Shown in pieces: positions 13,701-27,500 of a stretch of DNA of 59,389 nucleotides. The stretch spans positions 225,128-284,516 of the forward strand of contig JH153107.1 in the NCBI GenBank assembly GCA_000226015.1, written 5' to 3'. The notes beneath the pieces were generated by a model. It did no database searches and had not been told where the DNA came from. It was given only the letters and a program-made list of their open reading frames with translations. Made by a program: the position numbers and the translations under genes. The DNA comes from Mnemiopsis leidyi. Lineage: Eukaryota; Ctenophora; Tentaculata; Lobata; Bolinopsidae. How positions within the stretch are numbered: position 1 is the stretch's first letter; each line of letters opens with the position of its first letter.

Positions 13701-16700
13701 CCACTTATGCTTCCAACGTTTATGTGCGCTCGTAGTCCCTGCAGCCTGGGAGACTAAACTTTAGAACCTACATCTTCAAGTGTCGTCAAACTTTACAGCT
13801 CTAAATTAAACATACGAAATTAACGAAAGTATGAAAAATTAAGCTAACTTAAAATAAGATATTTCAAGGTAATTCCCGCACCTGCCAATAATTTCGGCAT
13901 TATCAAAGCGCCAAGTCGCAGTGACAGAGAGAGGGATGTCGGGAGCTTCGGAGTACAACATAACGTCTCTGTCTATTCGGGGTTTCACCGGCCTGGAGCT
14001 GTCTGAACTAGTTCTCGTCACAGTCGGGTCTCCTCTGCAATGAATCTAATTAATGAGTTGCCTGGAATAACTTAATACGATATTATCTTAAACGAATTAA
14101 GTTAAGCATTACATCATTAGTGTTCAGTAAAAAAACATCGAAACTTTACCTGAACATCAGTTGAATGTATTCGTCCATCTTCTCCCACGCTCCGGCCAGC
14201 GCAAACTGGTCCTCCACTGATCTGAGAGGCGGATCCCCGGTGGGTGATGGTGGTCCACTACCGTCCAACACAGCCGAGTCTCCAAGAGCCGGGTGGAATG
14301 ACCCAGGCTGGAAGTTCGACATCCCGTCCACCAGAGCCTTAGAGAGTCGGAGCAGGTCGAGGTTTATCTCGGTAACACAAGTCTCTATCTGAGTGTTTAT
14401 GACGAGATGTTTGACCACGTGACTGATGGATTTTTTGACGTTTTGAGCGAGTTGGACGTCCAGGAACTTCTTCGATTTCTTCTTCCTGGGAGGTCTGGGA
14501 GGCGGACCACTCCCTGGAGGGGAGCTAGCCGGGTGGTGTCGACCTGACATGGAGCTTCTCTTGGAGAAGAGACTGTCCGTACTGTCACTTCGGTGTACTG
14601 TTCTCCCTTCGGTCACCCCAGAGCTGGACCGGGAATCGCTCCTCTTGTGGACCCCCTTCTTGCTGTGTCGGGGAATACTGAACTCTTTCTGAGCTGGAAA
14701 GAGAGATGTTTCTAGGAAGAAGTTTTTAGCATTGAAGAAGGGTGAAACAACCGCATCACTAGTTAGGTCCCTGTGGCAGTCTATCGCTATGATACTAGTT
14801 CCATCAATCTCCATCTTCAGCTGATGGTTGACGTGATCAGTTTTAGGAAGTCTCAGCTGGAGAGCCTGGTAAAGTGCAAAGTACTTTTCAGCGAGTTTAG
14901 CTTTGTCACTGGATGACATCTCGATCAGAGCGTGCCTGTGAGTTCTGTGTTTGGCTTCAACCTGGACGTTCTGCGGAGGTTTTCCGATACTGATCTTGTC
15001 TAGAGCAGCAATGGAGCCGTAGTCTTGTTTCCCGACGTAATATACCGGTGTCTTGTCACTCATGGCCACGTCAGGAAGGTGGTTACTGGGGGGAGACTGG
15101 TGACTGGTTGGGGGAGCTTGCACGGACATGTTATCCATTAGACTGTCGGTTGTTAGAAGGAGGTTTCCTTCGATAGCAGCCAACATGGACTGTACACCTC
15201 GCTCTAGGATAATTCTCCGGGGGACAAAGTCCTGCTTCAGATCGTTGTAGAGATCAGTGTTCGTGTCCTTGCATATGTCCAGCGTGTATCTGAGCTGGTT
15301 CATCAGCCTTATCACAGCTGACTCCTTCAAAGTTTTAGACGCGATAGTCAGCCGGCTGTGTTTGGTCGTGTAGTTGGGCGGTTCATACTGAGTTTCCTGA
15401 CCGAGCGCCTCAGCTAACAAAGCTGCTATGACAGCCTGTACCCGGGACAGCTTATGATGGAAGAGCTGGGTGAGATGCTGAGCAAAGAGAGATCCCGGTT
15501 CGGACCAAGAGAAGACAGCATGAGGAAGTGAGGTGTACGGGTTGAAGAGATTCGAGTCGGTCTTCTCGGCTGAGGGGGTCGCTATCTGGATCCAGAGTTC
15601 GGAGATGTGGCCGTTAATGGAGGACTTATCGTTGTAGGTGTTGGTTAGAGTGGTGAGGGAGGCAGCTACTTCTGCTCCCATCGACACTTTCTCACTCGAG
15701 ATACCATCCTCGTCCCGATCTAGTGAAGTCGGGATTTAATTCGGGAACTAAAATGAACGCATATCAGAATTGAGATTCAGAAATTGGATTTAAAGTACAC
15801 CATGCAATTCATGAAACATGTAAAAGATAAGAAGTTGAATGATAAGTCATGCAGTCCTGAAATACACACATTCACCAACGTTTAGTAGCAACCAGCATAG
15901 CATAGAATATCATTATAGCACGTTCTTGTCTCATTGGAAACAGTAAATCAACCCAAAATCACACTACACACTAAATCTCGGAAAAATCTCAGCAAAGCCG
16001 GGGGTATGCACGCCACTTTAGGACGAACAACCCTAAAATCAGCGGTTATCGTGCTGCTCACCGCTCTCTAAGCGCTTATACTCTATGCCCTCTACCGTCA
16101 AGACATCTTCAGAACTGCTGTTGTCGTCTGGGAGATTGCTCTTGAAACGTGACAAGTTTTTTCTTAAAACCTTCACTGCGCGAACTTTCCAAGTGCTAGT
16201 TTACTACAACAAATGCTCATAAAGGGTTGGAGAGTGCACGGTCGGTAAGTTCGTGAACTTTAGAGATAGGCAGGAGCGTAACCAGGGGGTCTATTGGATC
16301 CCAGAAAAAATTTAAGTATTAGGCAAGGATCCATCTGGCATCTAAGTTAGTGCGACTGTAAGTCTGATCTCTGTAGGTCTTAAAATTGCGGTTAAATTGA
16401 GTACAAGTCAATGCAAAGTCAAAAATATCTTGATGGCAATGATTAAAGCTTTAAGCTAAGAAAAAATTATTTGTATTTCTATTAAAGGCTCTATCTTATT
16501 CTATGATCGATTAAAAGACATAATTCCATATTCGGGACCTCCTAGTGTTACAGCACTAGGAGAAAACAGTGACAGGCTGCTCCTATCTAACCATCCCTTT
16601 ATTGTAAGACTGCCTCCCGGGGTCAAAATTTTAAAAATATTAAGCCTACAAGGGGCTCCGCTCCCGGACCCGCTGGGAGTGTGCCCCCAGACCTCTGGTG

Positions 16701-18472
16701 AACGAGCTTGGTGCGCGTGCTAACATCACCAGCTCGCTTTGCTCGCCGATATGGGATCCCCCTTTCAAAAAACCTAGCTACGCCCCTGGAGATAGGTATG
16801 ATAAAGTGCTTGTTGTGAAATTGTTAAATGACGAAAGCTTATTGAGAGTAAGTGAAAAGTTCATGAAAAGGGACACCCTTATTCTGTTATCACATTAGGC
16901 TGACCTAGTCCTACAGGTAGTTTGGCATTTGCCAACAAACAAATGCCAAACTTCCAACTCTGGTGTTGCGTTCTGGGAATTTTTGTTTACAACTATGCGT
17001 TGTTTGGCATTTTCCAAATTGCCGAAAACCAAAACAGCCCAAAGCCAAATCGACGATTTCGGTGTAGCGATTGATTTCGGTCGAACACCTCCAAACTGGA
17101 TGATCACAGTTCGATATTTTAAGGCGATAGGCTTTATCGAAAGCCCTGGCTGAGAAGGTTAATATGGTAAATAAACTGTGGAGCTTACTTTTGTAAAATG
17201 CAGATTGCTGAAGAATCCGAGTAAATAGACTCTGTTTCCTTGTTCTGTGTCGGTGAAAATTAACTATCTGCTGGTATCTTCTGCCAGTCGTTGAGGATCT
17301 AAGTCTTTTTCCACTCCTCGTTTTCTTTTCCTTTTTCCGACCTGCTTTAGCGAGATGCTCGCGACTTTCTCTATCAAACAGGCCCTCTTCAGCATCATAG
17401 AAAACAGACTGCCTACCCACGTTAGATGGAATATTGTTCACCACACCCAACTCCAATTCCGGCTGGAAGTGTCCAAATGTGCTTGCAAACCCGTCTATTC
17501 CCGTCGAAAAGTTGGATGGATCCGGAAAAATGGATCTCGGGTCCTCGACCGTACTCTGATAATAATCTATACCGTAATTTGTTGGGATTAATTCAACTTT
17601 AACGCGGGTTTCAGCTTGCGAGTACTGCAAGAAACTGGCTGCATTTTCAACCTGGTGAAGATGGACAATCTCCCGTGGTGACGAAGTTAACGCACTGGAC
17701 TTGGCTCTAGACCGCACTGAACTTAGTTTCCGTATTTTACCGGGCAGGGTGCCAAATATTGAATTGTGACGACTCCCTAAAGTGAGGGGACTGGCTGCAC
17801 TTTGTATTGGTCGAACATTGCCTTGCCTCCCTGGAAGATGTATTGAGGGTAGTAACGATCTCTTTCTGGGGGATAGAGAGTCTTCAAATCTTCCTCTTTT
17901 GTACGTAGGAAATGAGTCAACAAAATCGACAGTTGTCGTACGATTAAAATGGGGTCTAGTAGAGCCTTCTATGTCTTCTATGGTGCTACTAGAGTTATCA
18001 GTTTCTTCACTCTGATCATCTGATTCAACACCTTCTGTTTGATCTCGTGTTGATGTTTGCCGGAATTTATTCACCCCGAAACTTGGTCTCCTGATCTTAC
18101 TTAAAGCGTGGAAAATTGAGTTGTGTCGAATTTTGGACTCCTTCTTGCCAAGCTCAGGAATAGCAGCACTTTGAATTTTGTGAACATAGTCAGATTCCAC
18201 AGGTGGCAACTTAATTCGAGTTCTGGATCCCAGGGCTTCGATACGAGAATCTATTGACACGTTCGAAGATGAAAATGGTAGATTCGAAACACACGATGGA
18301 GTCGCTGATAGTTTGAATGTTGGAATTGGTGTTACATTTTTTTCTAACGCGTTGTTTGTCACTAGAATGTCATCCAAATCGGTCCTTGAATTAACTTGGA
18401 CAACGTCAGGACCTACTTCAGCCATATCCTTGTATGCATCTGATATATTAGGGAAGGCAATTCTTTCATCAT

Positions 18473-18504
<32 letters not shown>

Positions 18505-21500
18505 GATGTATTTGGCATAACCATATTTCTATAACCGTCAACGTCCCCTTCCTCAGAAACAATGGCAATGGTTTGCTCACTGTCGTTTTCCCCAATATCA
18601 ACACTATAAACGGAGCTGGAAATATTGGGAAGGGACATTGACAAACGTCTGGATGGCCCTGGATCCAGCCCTACTGTCACTGATACATCCCCAGCTTCTG
18701 ATTTGCTATGCTCAACACCATGAACAGTAGAATAAGGAAGCGTGTCTGATTGTTGTGGATTATGGTAATGAATGGAGTTGAGTGATACGGGTCTGAGTAC
18801 TGGGGAGGTTTGGGATGAGGTTTGGTTGATTGAAGTGCGGGTGCTTTGAAGTGATGAGTGGGAGCCTGAAATGTTTGCTAATGAACGTTGAGGTTAAAGA
18901 GGCTGGCAACAGGCAAGGTTTGAAACTCTACTTGAATGGTAAAGAGGTAATCTAGAGTAAGCTTATGGGTTACTGTAAAAGGCTGACAAATAACTATTAA
19001 AAGTATAATAGTCTGTATAGTGCTCATTAGGAAAAGTGAGGATGTCCCCCTAAGATACATAATTATGTAGGTAACAAATGTTAGACAAAACAATAAGTCT
19101 ATTTATTTACCCGAGATGAGTGGCTCCTGAGCCTCATCCAGAACACTGCTATTTAGCGACATTCTATCTGGACCGGAGTGGTAGTGAATGGACGCTTTAG
19201 GACGCAGTTTCTTGTACTTAAAGGGAATGTTGCTGCTTGACGTTTCTTGTTTTCCCAACTCAATATCAATCGAATCTGGTTGTGAAAGTTACAAATTTGA
19301 TTTCAAAAAAATAACCATCGTCCAGGATGCAGGCTATTGAAGAACTTAAAAACATTTACATGTCACCATGCTTTAGATTATAATCCATATTTTTTCCCAA
19401 CATATAAGTGCAAAGAAACAAATATTCATTTCTCTTCCTTAAACACACGTCTAATCTGATGCAAGAATTCCACATCAAATAGATTTCATCAAGTCATGCC
19501 CTATATTAACTCCAAATATTTTAGGAAGATGTGTATAAAGTTGCCTTCCTCAGTCTAACCGTCGCAAAAAATCTTTCAAGAGCTATACCTCCATCCAAAG
19601 CAAATGATGGGATATCTTGTTTTTCCTCCTCCTTCTTCTTCGGTTTTTGTTGCTCAGGCGGTTCAGGCAGGGCCACCAACAGATTTCGTTTCAGAGACCC
19701 CCCAGAAAATTTACACTTTTCAGCACCAAGCTCGATAACCACTGAAGTCTCCCTGACAAAATATTGTGCCGTTTTATATTTTCGAACAAATTTTGAAGGG
19801 TTGATACAAAGACGGGAGTCAGGGGAACTCTTCCACGACATAACATTCAAAAATAGCTGAGTTGAAGATTAAAGAAAGAACCACATATTTTACCGGCTGC
19901 TGAGTTTCTGCACGTTGTCTTTGATTTTCCTAGCAGCCACCATTCTCGTTTTTGTGTATGGAATGAAAGTATCGCTCTGTTTTCTGAGGAAATGAATTTG
20001 ATGAACCAGCTTGTTGAAGCAATCTACCGGAAAAGCAAAGAAAGTGAAATTATTGATGTTCCAAGATATTGCTCGATGCAATACTGAAATGTAAAGGTCG
20101 CACCAACGATTGGATTGCACGGAACCCCTCAGCTTCCATTCCTTGTTCAACATGCCGTAAAGCAAGGATTTCCACTGAGTTCGCCACTCGCCAGGCTAGG
20201 AACATATCCCGATCTGTAAGCATGAAGTCGAACATTACTTCGCGTGTCGCCCACGGAAAACGCCGCTTTACCATAATTCAAATTTGTTTATCTCACCCTA
20301 TCATTGGATGAAGGATGTGGAGCTGACCGTAGATTCCGTCCACAGAAGCTTTGAAGGCAGTCTGAGTATACTCGCCCGGCAGAGCACTTTCCATGACACT
20401 CCTGTTCCGACCACCTCCCGACTGAAGAGAGATCACGGGGTTAGATAGGTGTTTGGGCTGGGGTAGATTCGTTCTGGACTTTCTGTCACAAAATTAATTT
20501 CAACGGCCACGGTGCCGTTGTTCATGAAACGGCTTTTTAGCAACAACAATATCAGACGCCACTTATCAGCATTTAGCAACGTTCAAAACGTGAACAGCAG
20601 GTAATTTCTCCAAGATCTCGATATTCAAAGGAACTTACTCCCATAGGTTTCTGACTCTCGAACTGGTGGTAGCTGAAACTGACATCGATGTTGTTAGCGA
20701 CACACTTGATCAGGGAGAGTTTGGCGATCTTGTTGGGGCAGATCACGTTACTGCTTCCTTTTCCCGAGGAGGGATCCAGACTGATATCTGATCTGGCACT
20801 CTCACTTCTGTCGGTGAGTGCTGAAACAGATAGGTTTGAAGGGTAATAGGATGGCCCTGAGCTTGAGAGGGGTGAGAGTCGTGGCGAACTGCAAAATTGT
20901 ATAATTTGTAACTGCGAAATTTAACATTAAACAATAACATTTAGCTGAGAAACGAGTAAAACGACTAACATTATAATGATTCATTAAAACAGTCAGAAAA
21001 AAGAATAACTGTTCTTGAAAGAGGTTAAACTTAGTACCGTCGTCGTCCGTGGTGTAAGCTCCTTGATCCTTGGAACCATGGTCCTTTGAGGAAGACTTAC
21101 TCCCCGATTTAAATGGAACTTGTGCCTTGCTTCTTGCAGTTTCTAGCTCCGCTTCTGTTCCTACCCACTAAAGAAATATAGACCAGTTTAAATCAGTTGG
21201 ATGAAGAAGCAATGTACAAAGATGGAAATTGGACTAAAATAGTTGGGATATTTTAGGTAATGCTCAATAGGCACTGGCTATATTTGTTCGGAAGGAATAA
21301 AAACATTTCCTTGTGTTTGAGAGAAGACTCACTTGAAGATCTCCCCCACCCTGCAATGTGCGGATAGAGACGACCGGAATGTAGAGGAACAGCTCCAAGT
21401 TTAGTCTTTCTTCGATCGTTCTCTCCAGGGAGTTGTCGAACTTCTTCATCCCTATCGGCTGTGACGAGTTGGTGTTAGATACAGAAAAATATCAACAATT

Positions 21501-24500
21501 TCATTGACAATTTGGAAATCTGGGATATTTCGGGGAGATAAAGCAGGTTCGGACAAAAAATACATTGCAAATCTTATCAAGATAAGGTTTCCAAAATTAT
21601 GATATTAAAGCGAAAACAATTTACGTGGCAGTACAAGCAATAAGCAATATCAAAAGAACAAGTAGACGGAAAGTACCTGGAGATGGTTGGAGAAGAGAAG
21701 CGCTTTCTGAGCGGTAGCATGTTGTATAGCAATCTCCAGGACAGTTGGAGCTGTAGCGGCTTGAACCAGGTTCACCACAGCTGCTGGATGTAAGTCCCGG
21801 TAGTACGCTTCTGCTGTCTCGATGTACCTGAATGTTTGTCAGTCAGTGTGTTAGTGGGATAGCGTGTAAGTATGTCAGTGTGTTTACGTTTGTGTGTCTG
21901 TGTGTTTGTGTGTCAGTATGTTTGTGTGTTTACTTTAAGTTTGTGTGTCAGTGTGCCTGTGTGTTTTACTTTAGGTTTGTGTGTCAGTGTGCCTGTGTGT
22001 TTTACTTTAAGTTTGTGTGTCAGTGTGTCAGTGTGTTTTAGTGTAACAACACACGTACTTGTTAACAGCGTGCACACAGAATGGGGTGAAGAAGAGGTCT
22101 ACAGGATCGACAATCTCAGCGACACAGATCACCTTGCCGTCTGTCACAGAGCTGTCTGTGTCACTTGTATCGTCTGTTGAAACTTTCTTCTCTTTTAGCT
22201 TCTTCTCCCATCTGCAGTAATTATAGCGATAATATTGCATCACAAACGGTTGCTTTGTTCCAACGTTTCCAGGATTCAACAATTAAAGGTTTCATATAGG
22301 CCTGTTCAAAGGAAGTCTACGTATACGGGAAAATTATATAAATGCATCTTATTTTCTCGAACAATTTCAACATTATCCCAACAATTCCTGTGCCCCACTT
22401 AAAAAACTGACTTGCGACGAAGTTCCAACAGACGAGGATCAGACTTTGTATCGGAGAAGGAGTCACTAGAGAAGAGATTGTCGGATGTGACGTCACTGCT
22501 GGTACTGCCGGCAGAGTCCGGATGGAAGTCCGGTAAAATGTACTTCACTATCTGGGGAGGAAAGGGAGCTGGTTACAATGTTACATTGAAATTTACTTCC
22601 GGAGAAGTTCATACTTTATAGAATAAGTAGTATTTATTTAAGATGGTGTAAAATCCCAAAAGTTCACAGACTTAGCAGGTTGAGCCGAGTAAAACACGAA
22701 GAAGTATTTATTTAGGACAAACATTTCATTGTCAGAGGATTTAAGTTGTAAATTGTGCAGCTAGTGTTACACATGACAGTGAGAGAAAACATACCTGCAA
22801 TAGTTCGTGTATAGCAGGCTCGACTGGGGGAACGTCACTCTCCTTACTCCCTTTACTTCCTTTACTTCCTCGACTTTGTCTCTTGTGAGGGGAGATCCTC
22901 TGAAAACAGAGATTTCCACGGTTACCATGGTTACCACGGTTACTACGGTTACTATTGCTTCTTTTGCTACTATCGTGAACACTGTACTGGCTATGATTCC
23001 AAACCCGTCGTACGAACTAAGATAGTAGATGGCACTTTAATTATAATACAAAGCCTTGTAAGACCGAATTTGCTCTGACAGACACTTACGTGAGGTATCT
23101 TGTTCATATCCACCTCCGCCAGATCAGAGTAAGACTTGTTGAGTACGACCGTGTTGGAGTATCGGGTTTCTGTCAACCAGGCGTGGGGTAGGTGATCTCT
23201 GTAGATGTCTATCAACTCCTGGAGAGACGGATGTTTTGTTGATTACAATCAGTGTGTGAGGGAGGGTTCTGTATGTCGGAGAATTCGAAGAAATCAGTTA
23301 CAATCTATGGGAGTTGTGTCTTTAATATTACAAAAATAGCAGGAAGTGTCAAATAAAAGATTTCACAAACATGGTTGAGAGCATGATCAGCAGCTTTAGG
23401 GAATGGGAATGGAATAGAGAGATCTTTGACTTGATTCTCCTCGTCCTCTGCTTCTGTTGTATCTGCGATGGATTCGTTAATCTTGTTAATTTTCAAGCGT
23501 CATTGCCTATGCTATGAAAGGAGCGGATATGAAATATCGGAAAAAACCTCATCAATCTCCACGAATTCTTATTGCTAAATCACATAAACTCCTTAAATAA
23601 CATGAGTAAACACACAAAGATCCTTACCCGCTTCCTCTTCAGCAGCACTGCTTGCTGCGTCGGTGTGTCTAAACTCGGACCTGGCCGACTTGAAGCTGTC
23701 CTGGGACGAGGACCGGGACAGCGTCCCTCCACGAGACTTGCTCCTTCTTCCCAGACTACTGGATCGATCTTCGTTTTTAGATCCTGAGATGTAGTTAATG
23801 TTGACCTTTGTAGCACAGGATTACAGAGATGAAATTTGGGATTATAGATTGTGAAATGGGCCGTCTCTCGTTTGGGGATCACATTAAACATTAAACATAC
23901 GTGCACACACGCTGAAATATCTATAATTTTGTTTCAACTTTTTATTGAGCAAATAAATCGAAATGGAATGAACACCAAAACAACAAGGATAGACTGGAAC
24001 CGCCGAAAGAACGCAAGGTAAACCAGGAGCTACTGCTGAAGAACACATTACTGAATGTAATTTAGATTTTTCGACACGATGGGGCATCTGATGGGGACCG
24101 GCCGCCTGGTCGCTCCTGACCCCTGGGAGTGCAAATTACAAAGAAGAAAAAGAGGTTAGATTTTAGAATCCTACCACTGCCAGGAGATTGTAGAGACAAG
24201 CTCTGTTTAGAACTCCTCTTGGCTTCGTCCTCTGCTGACTCGTACTCTTGGGGTGCTGATAGTTCTGTGAGGAAGATCATCGAGTCATTGATAATGTAGA
24301 AATAATACATTTCTTTTAGACCCAATAGTTGTGAAAATCTCCTGGTTCTAATTAACCTTGACACTTACTTTTATAGTTTAAAGAGACGATATTGTAGAGT
24401 GATATGGTCTTAGTGATGATGATGTATGGTTTGGATGAAGATGAGGGATTTAATTGATCTTGAGATGGATCGTCTGGTGAGTCAGCTGAGGTAATAAGAT

Positions 24501-27500
24501 TAAAGTTGGGTGGCTCGAGAAAACCTCTTTAACAATAATTGTATAGATAGATATCGGCTTCTGTTAAGATATAACTTTTTCGTTTCGACTTACACATTTG
24601 ATTTTGTTTATGTAGACAAGAAAAATTGGTAATGATATTTATTAATGCTATAAAAATTAATTTTATTTCATACAAAAATCAAGTATGGATCTTAATGTTC
24701 GACTTCAAAGAAGTTAAATTATAGAAGTATTGATTTATTTTTCAAACCGATCTTCATCTACAATCATTTCACGCATTATTGCTAGTAATGTTATTACTAG
24801 TAATTAAGTTATTTGTCTCAGTCATAATGCGAAGTCTCTTTCACATTATAACACAGATGTAAGTCGTAACTTTAATTGCTCAGCTCCATTACAGTTTGGC
24901 AAATAAACAATTAACACCATTAACATCAGGTGCGACGAAATTTCTCTCTCCTTTTTAAATCTTCCTTTTCCAAGAGAGGGAGAGAAGGCAAGAAAGTTGC
25001 ATCCTTACACGAAAGACACAAGTAAACCAAGGGAATCGTGTAAGGAAACAACCTGCTGACTGCATCCTTCTCAATCTCCCTCCGCAACACATCCGACTTT
25101 ATCGCAACCGGAGCTTGCTTGCTAAAATCGCTGATCAACCTGAGAAGGTCTATAAAAGACTGGGGGTTATAGCCGCTCTTCAGAACACCATTAAGTTCCT
25201 TCACGATCGTTGTATTGAAATGTTTGTCCCATGGAAACATAGCCTCACCAGCTATGCATCGTACCTTTGACTCTATCCGTTGTCTGAAATTCGGACAACC
25301 AGATTTCTCCTCAAGCTTGAGTATGCTCTCATAAGCATCCTGGAGGTGGTTAAGCCTAGAGTAGGCAACCTCAGCCACACCTCCCGAACCCACATTCAAC
25401 AACAGTGGGTGAGTCTCCAGCAAGTTTCTAGCACTGATCCTCCTCCACGGATTCTCACTGAGAGTCTCCTGGATCAACATCTCCAACAGAACCCCATCCA
25501 CGTTGTCAAGAGACAGAGGTCCGTGAGATATCATGAACTTGAGGATGTTTCCCAGAGAGTACATGTCCATCATGGGAGTGGAGGTCGTTCCCCAGTCAGA
25601 CAGCAACTCCGGGGCCATCCACTTCTGTAACTCGTGGTCGTCAGGTGACGGCGCCTGGGGGAGAAAGCAGGAGAAGCCAGTGTGGGGAGGGGTCCGACAG
25701 TCGGTGTACCAGAAGTCCGTCAGAATAAAACGAGAGGGGTTGGACAGGGGTGGTTTCACCAAGATGTTGGATGGTTTTAGGTTCCTGTGAACGATAGATC
25801 GGGAGTGCATGTAGTTCAAACCTGATGTGATCTCCTTCACTGCGTTCTTGAAAACAGGCATGTTGACGACTCGGTTGTAGCCCAACATGGGAGCGAAGTG
25901 CTCCAGAGTGTGCTCACAATAGTCCTGCACGATGTAAGTGATCCAGGAGGAGAAAACACTGAATCTCTCACTGACGTGAATGTACCTGGCCACGTTCTGA
26001 TGATCAAGGCTCCTCAACACATCCCAGTTAACCCTCTCCGACACTATCTGGGAACTGAGTCTCTTGATCAGAACACGTCGAGGTTTCTCCCGGAACTTCT
26101 TCAGGAAGACAGACCCGAACATGGAGTGGGACACTCCAAACACACCCTCGTAGGTTGTGGTAGAAAGAGGTCCTGTACCGAGCTGTCTAGTACAGTTCGC
26201 TGTGTAGCTCACGTTGAGCCGATCTGGCATTCTTCTCCTGCTTTTTGGTCTCATGATCAGTCATTAGTCAACCGGGGCAGCGTAGTAAGGTATCACAATA
26301 TAACGAAATGAAGAACAAAACAAGGGATAACTCGTATGTTCAATAACATAATAATACGATAATATTGGAATATAACAACTAGAATATGGTAAAATGTACA
26401 TAGTTATACACCAATATAGCAGTGCTAGTATTAGAATTACTAATAGTGAACAAAGAACCGAACAGTGAGAGAGAACTATATTGTCTTATATTGTAGAGTG
26501 AGATGAAGTGCACCCTCCACTCTCTAGTTCCTACTGCACACTCTAGTTCCTGTATTCCACACGATGAGGGATGAACGTATGGGACAGGTGTGGGTCCCAC
26601 AGTGTGTGGGGCCAGACAATAGAACAATATGTGACATCCGTGGTGCAAGAACAGTTGAATACATGTGCTAACATCTGGTAAAATGTGGTAAAATTATGTG
26701 ATAAAATTTGGTTCAAGATCAGATCTGGTTTTAAACATTAACTTTGGATAAGCCTTGTCAATTGTTAAGGATTGCCTGATCGTATGTTAGCATAATCATA
26801 TTCTGAAGAGTGAAGCCTCAGCTGGATGTTGATGACTGTCAACAGATATTGATGAATTATGTCACTAATTCTTAGCTCAGATGAGTTAAATGCCTGATCG
26901 AGTAGAACCTAATACCTATTAATTGTATATGAATACAACTTGAATGTGTGATCTTATTTTTTTACCTTGGCTCCATGTGGTGTATTATTGGAATGTAAAC
27001 TTTAAGATCATATCGAGTAGACAGCTGAGGAATTTTGGCTAGGTACGATGTATATTGCACATTGCACGTACATCCATGTTGAGGTGTCAATTATGATTCA
27101 TTAATCACGCAATCGCAATTTACGAAAACATGGTTCTTGAACGTTAATAAAGGCCTGTGTGATAAATAGGCTTATTACGTAAATTTCTGTGCACAAGTTT
27201 ATGGATGCCCACAAAAGGTAGCCTCAGATCAGCACACACTCCGATACCAACCAATGTAGAAAACACAAAGCTTGGTGCGATCCCGATCGTGACGTCAAAA
27301 GCTGCTTTGATGTTTGGGGTGTAACTTTTGTTGTGGAAAACGACAGTCTGGACCTCATTGACTGCTTGGTGTCGAATAAGTCGCGTCCGTGACTCGAAAT
27401 TTTAGCTGAATTTCAATGAGGAAATTTGGGCAGTTCCAATTCAAAGTCAAGTTTCAAATCAAATCAGGAGAGCTAGAGAGCATAGTAATTAACTAAATCT

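Noticed and set aside
16911..17188. Extension of the 559-codon BLTP1 exon to the end of its open frame
   Set aside because: A good donor (AAAA|GTAAGC) at 17189 and loss of composition bias beyond it indicate intron read-through.
21832..22180. Cys/Val-rich open frames on the plus strand
   Set aside because: Produced by a GT-rich microsatellite.
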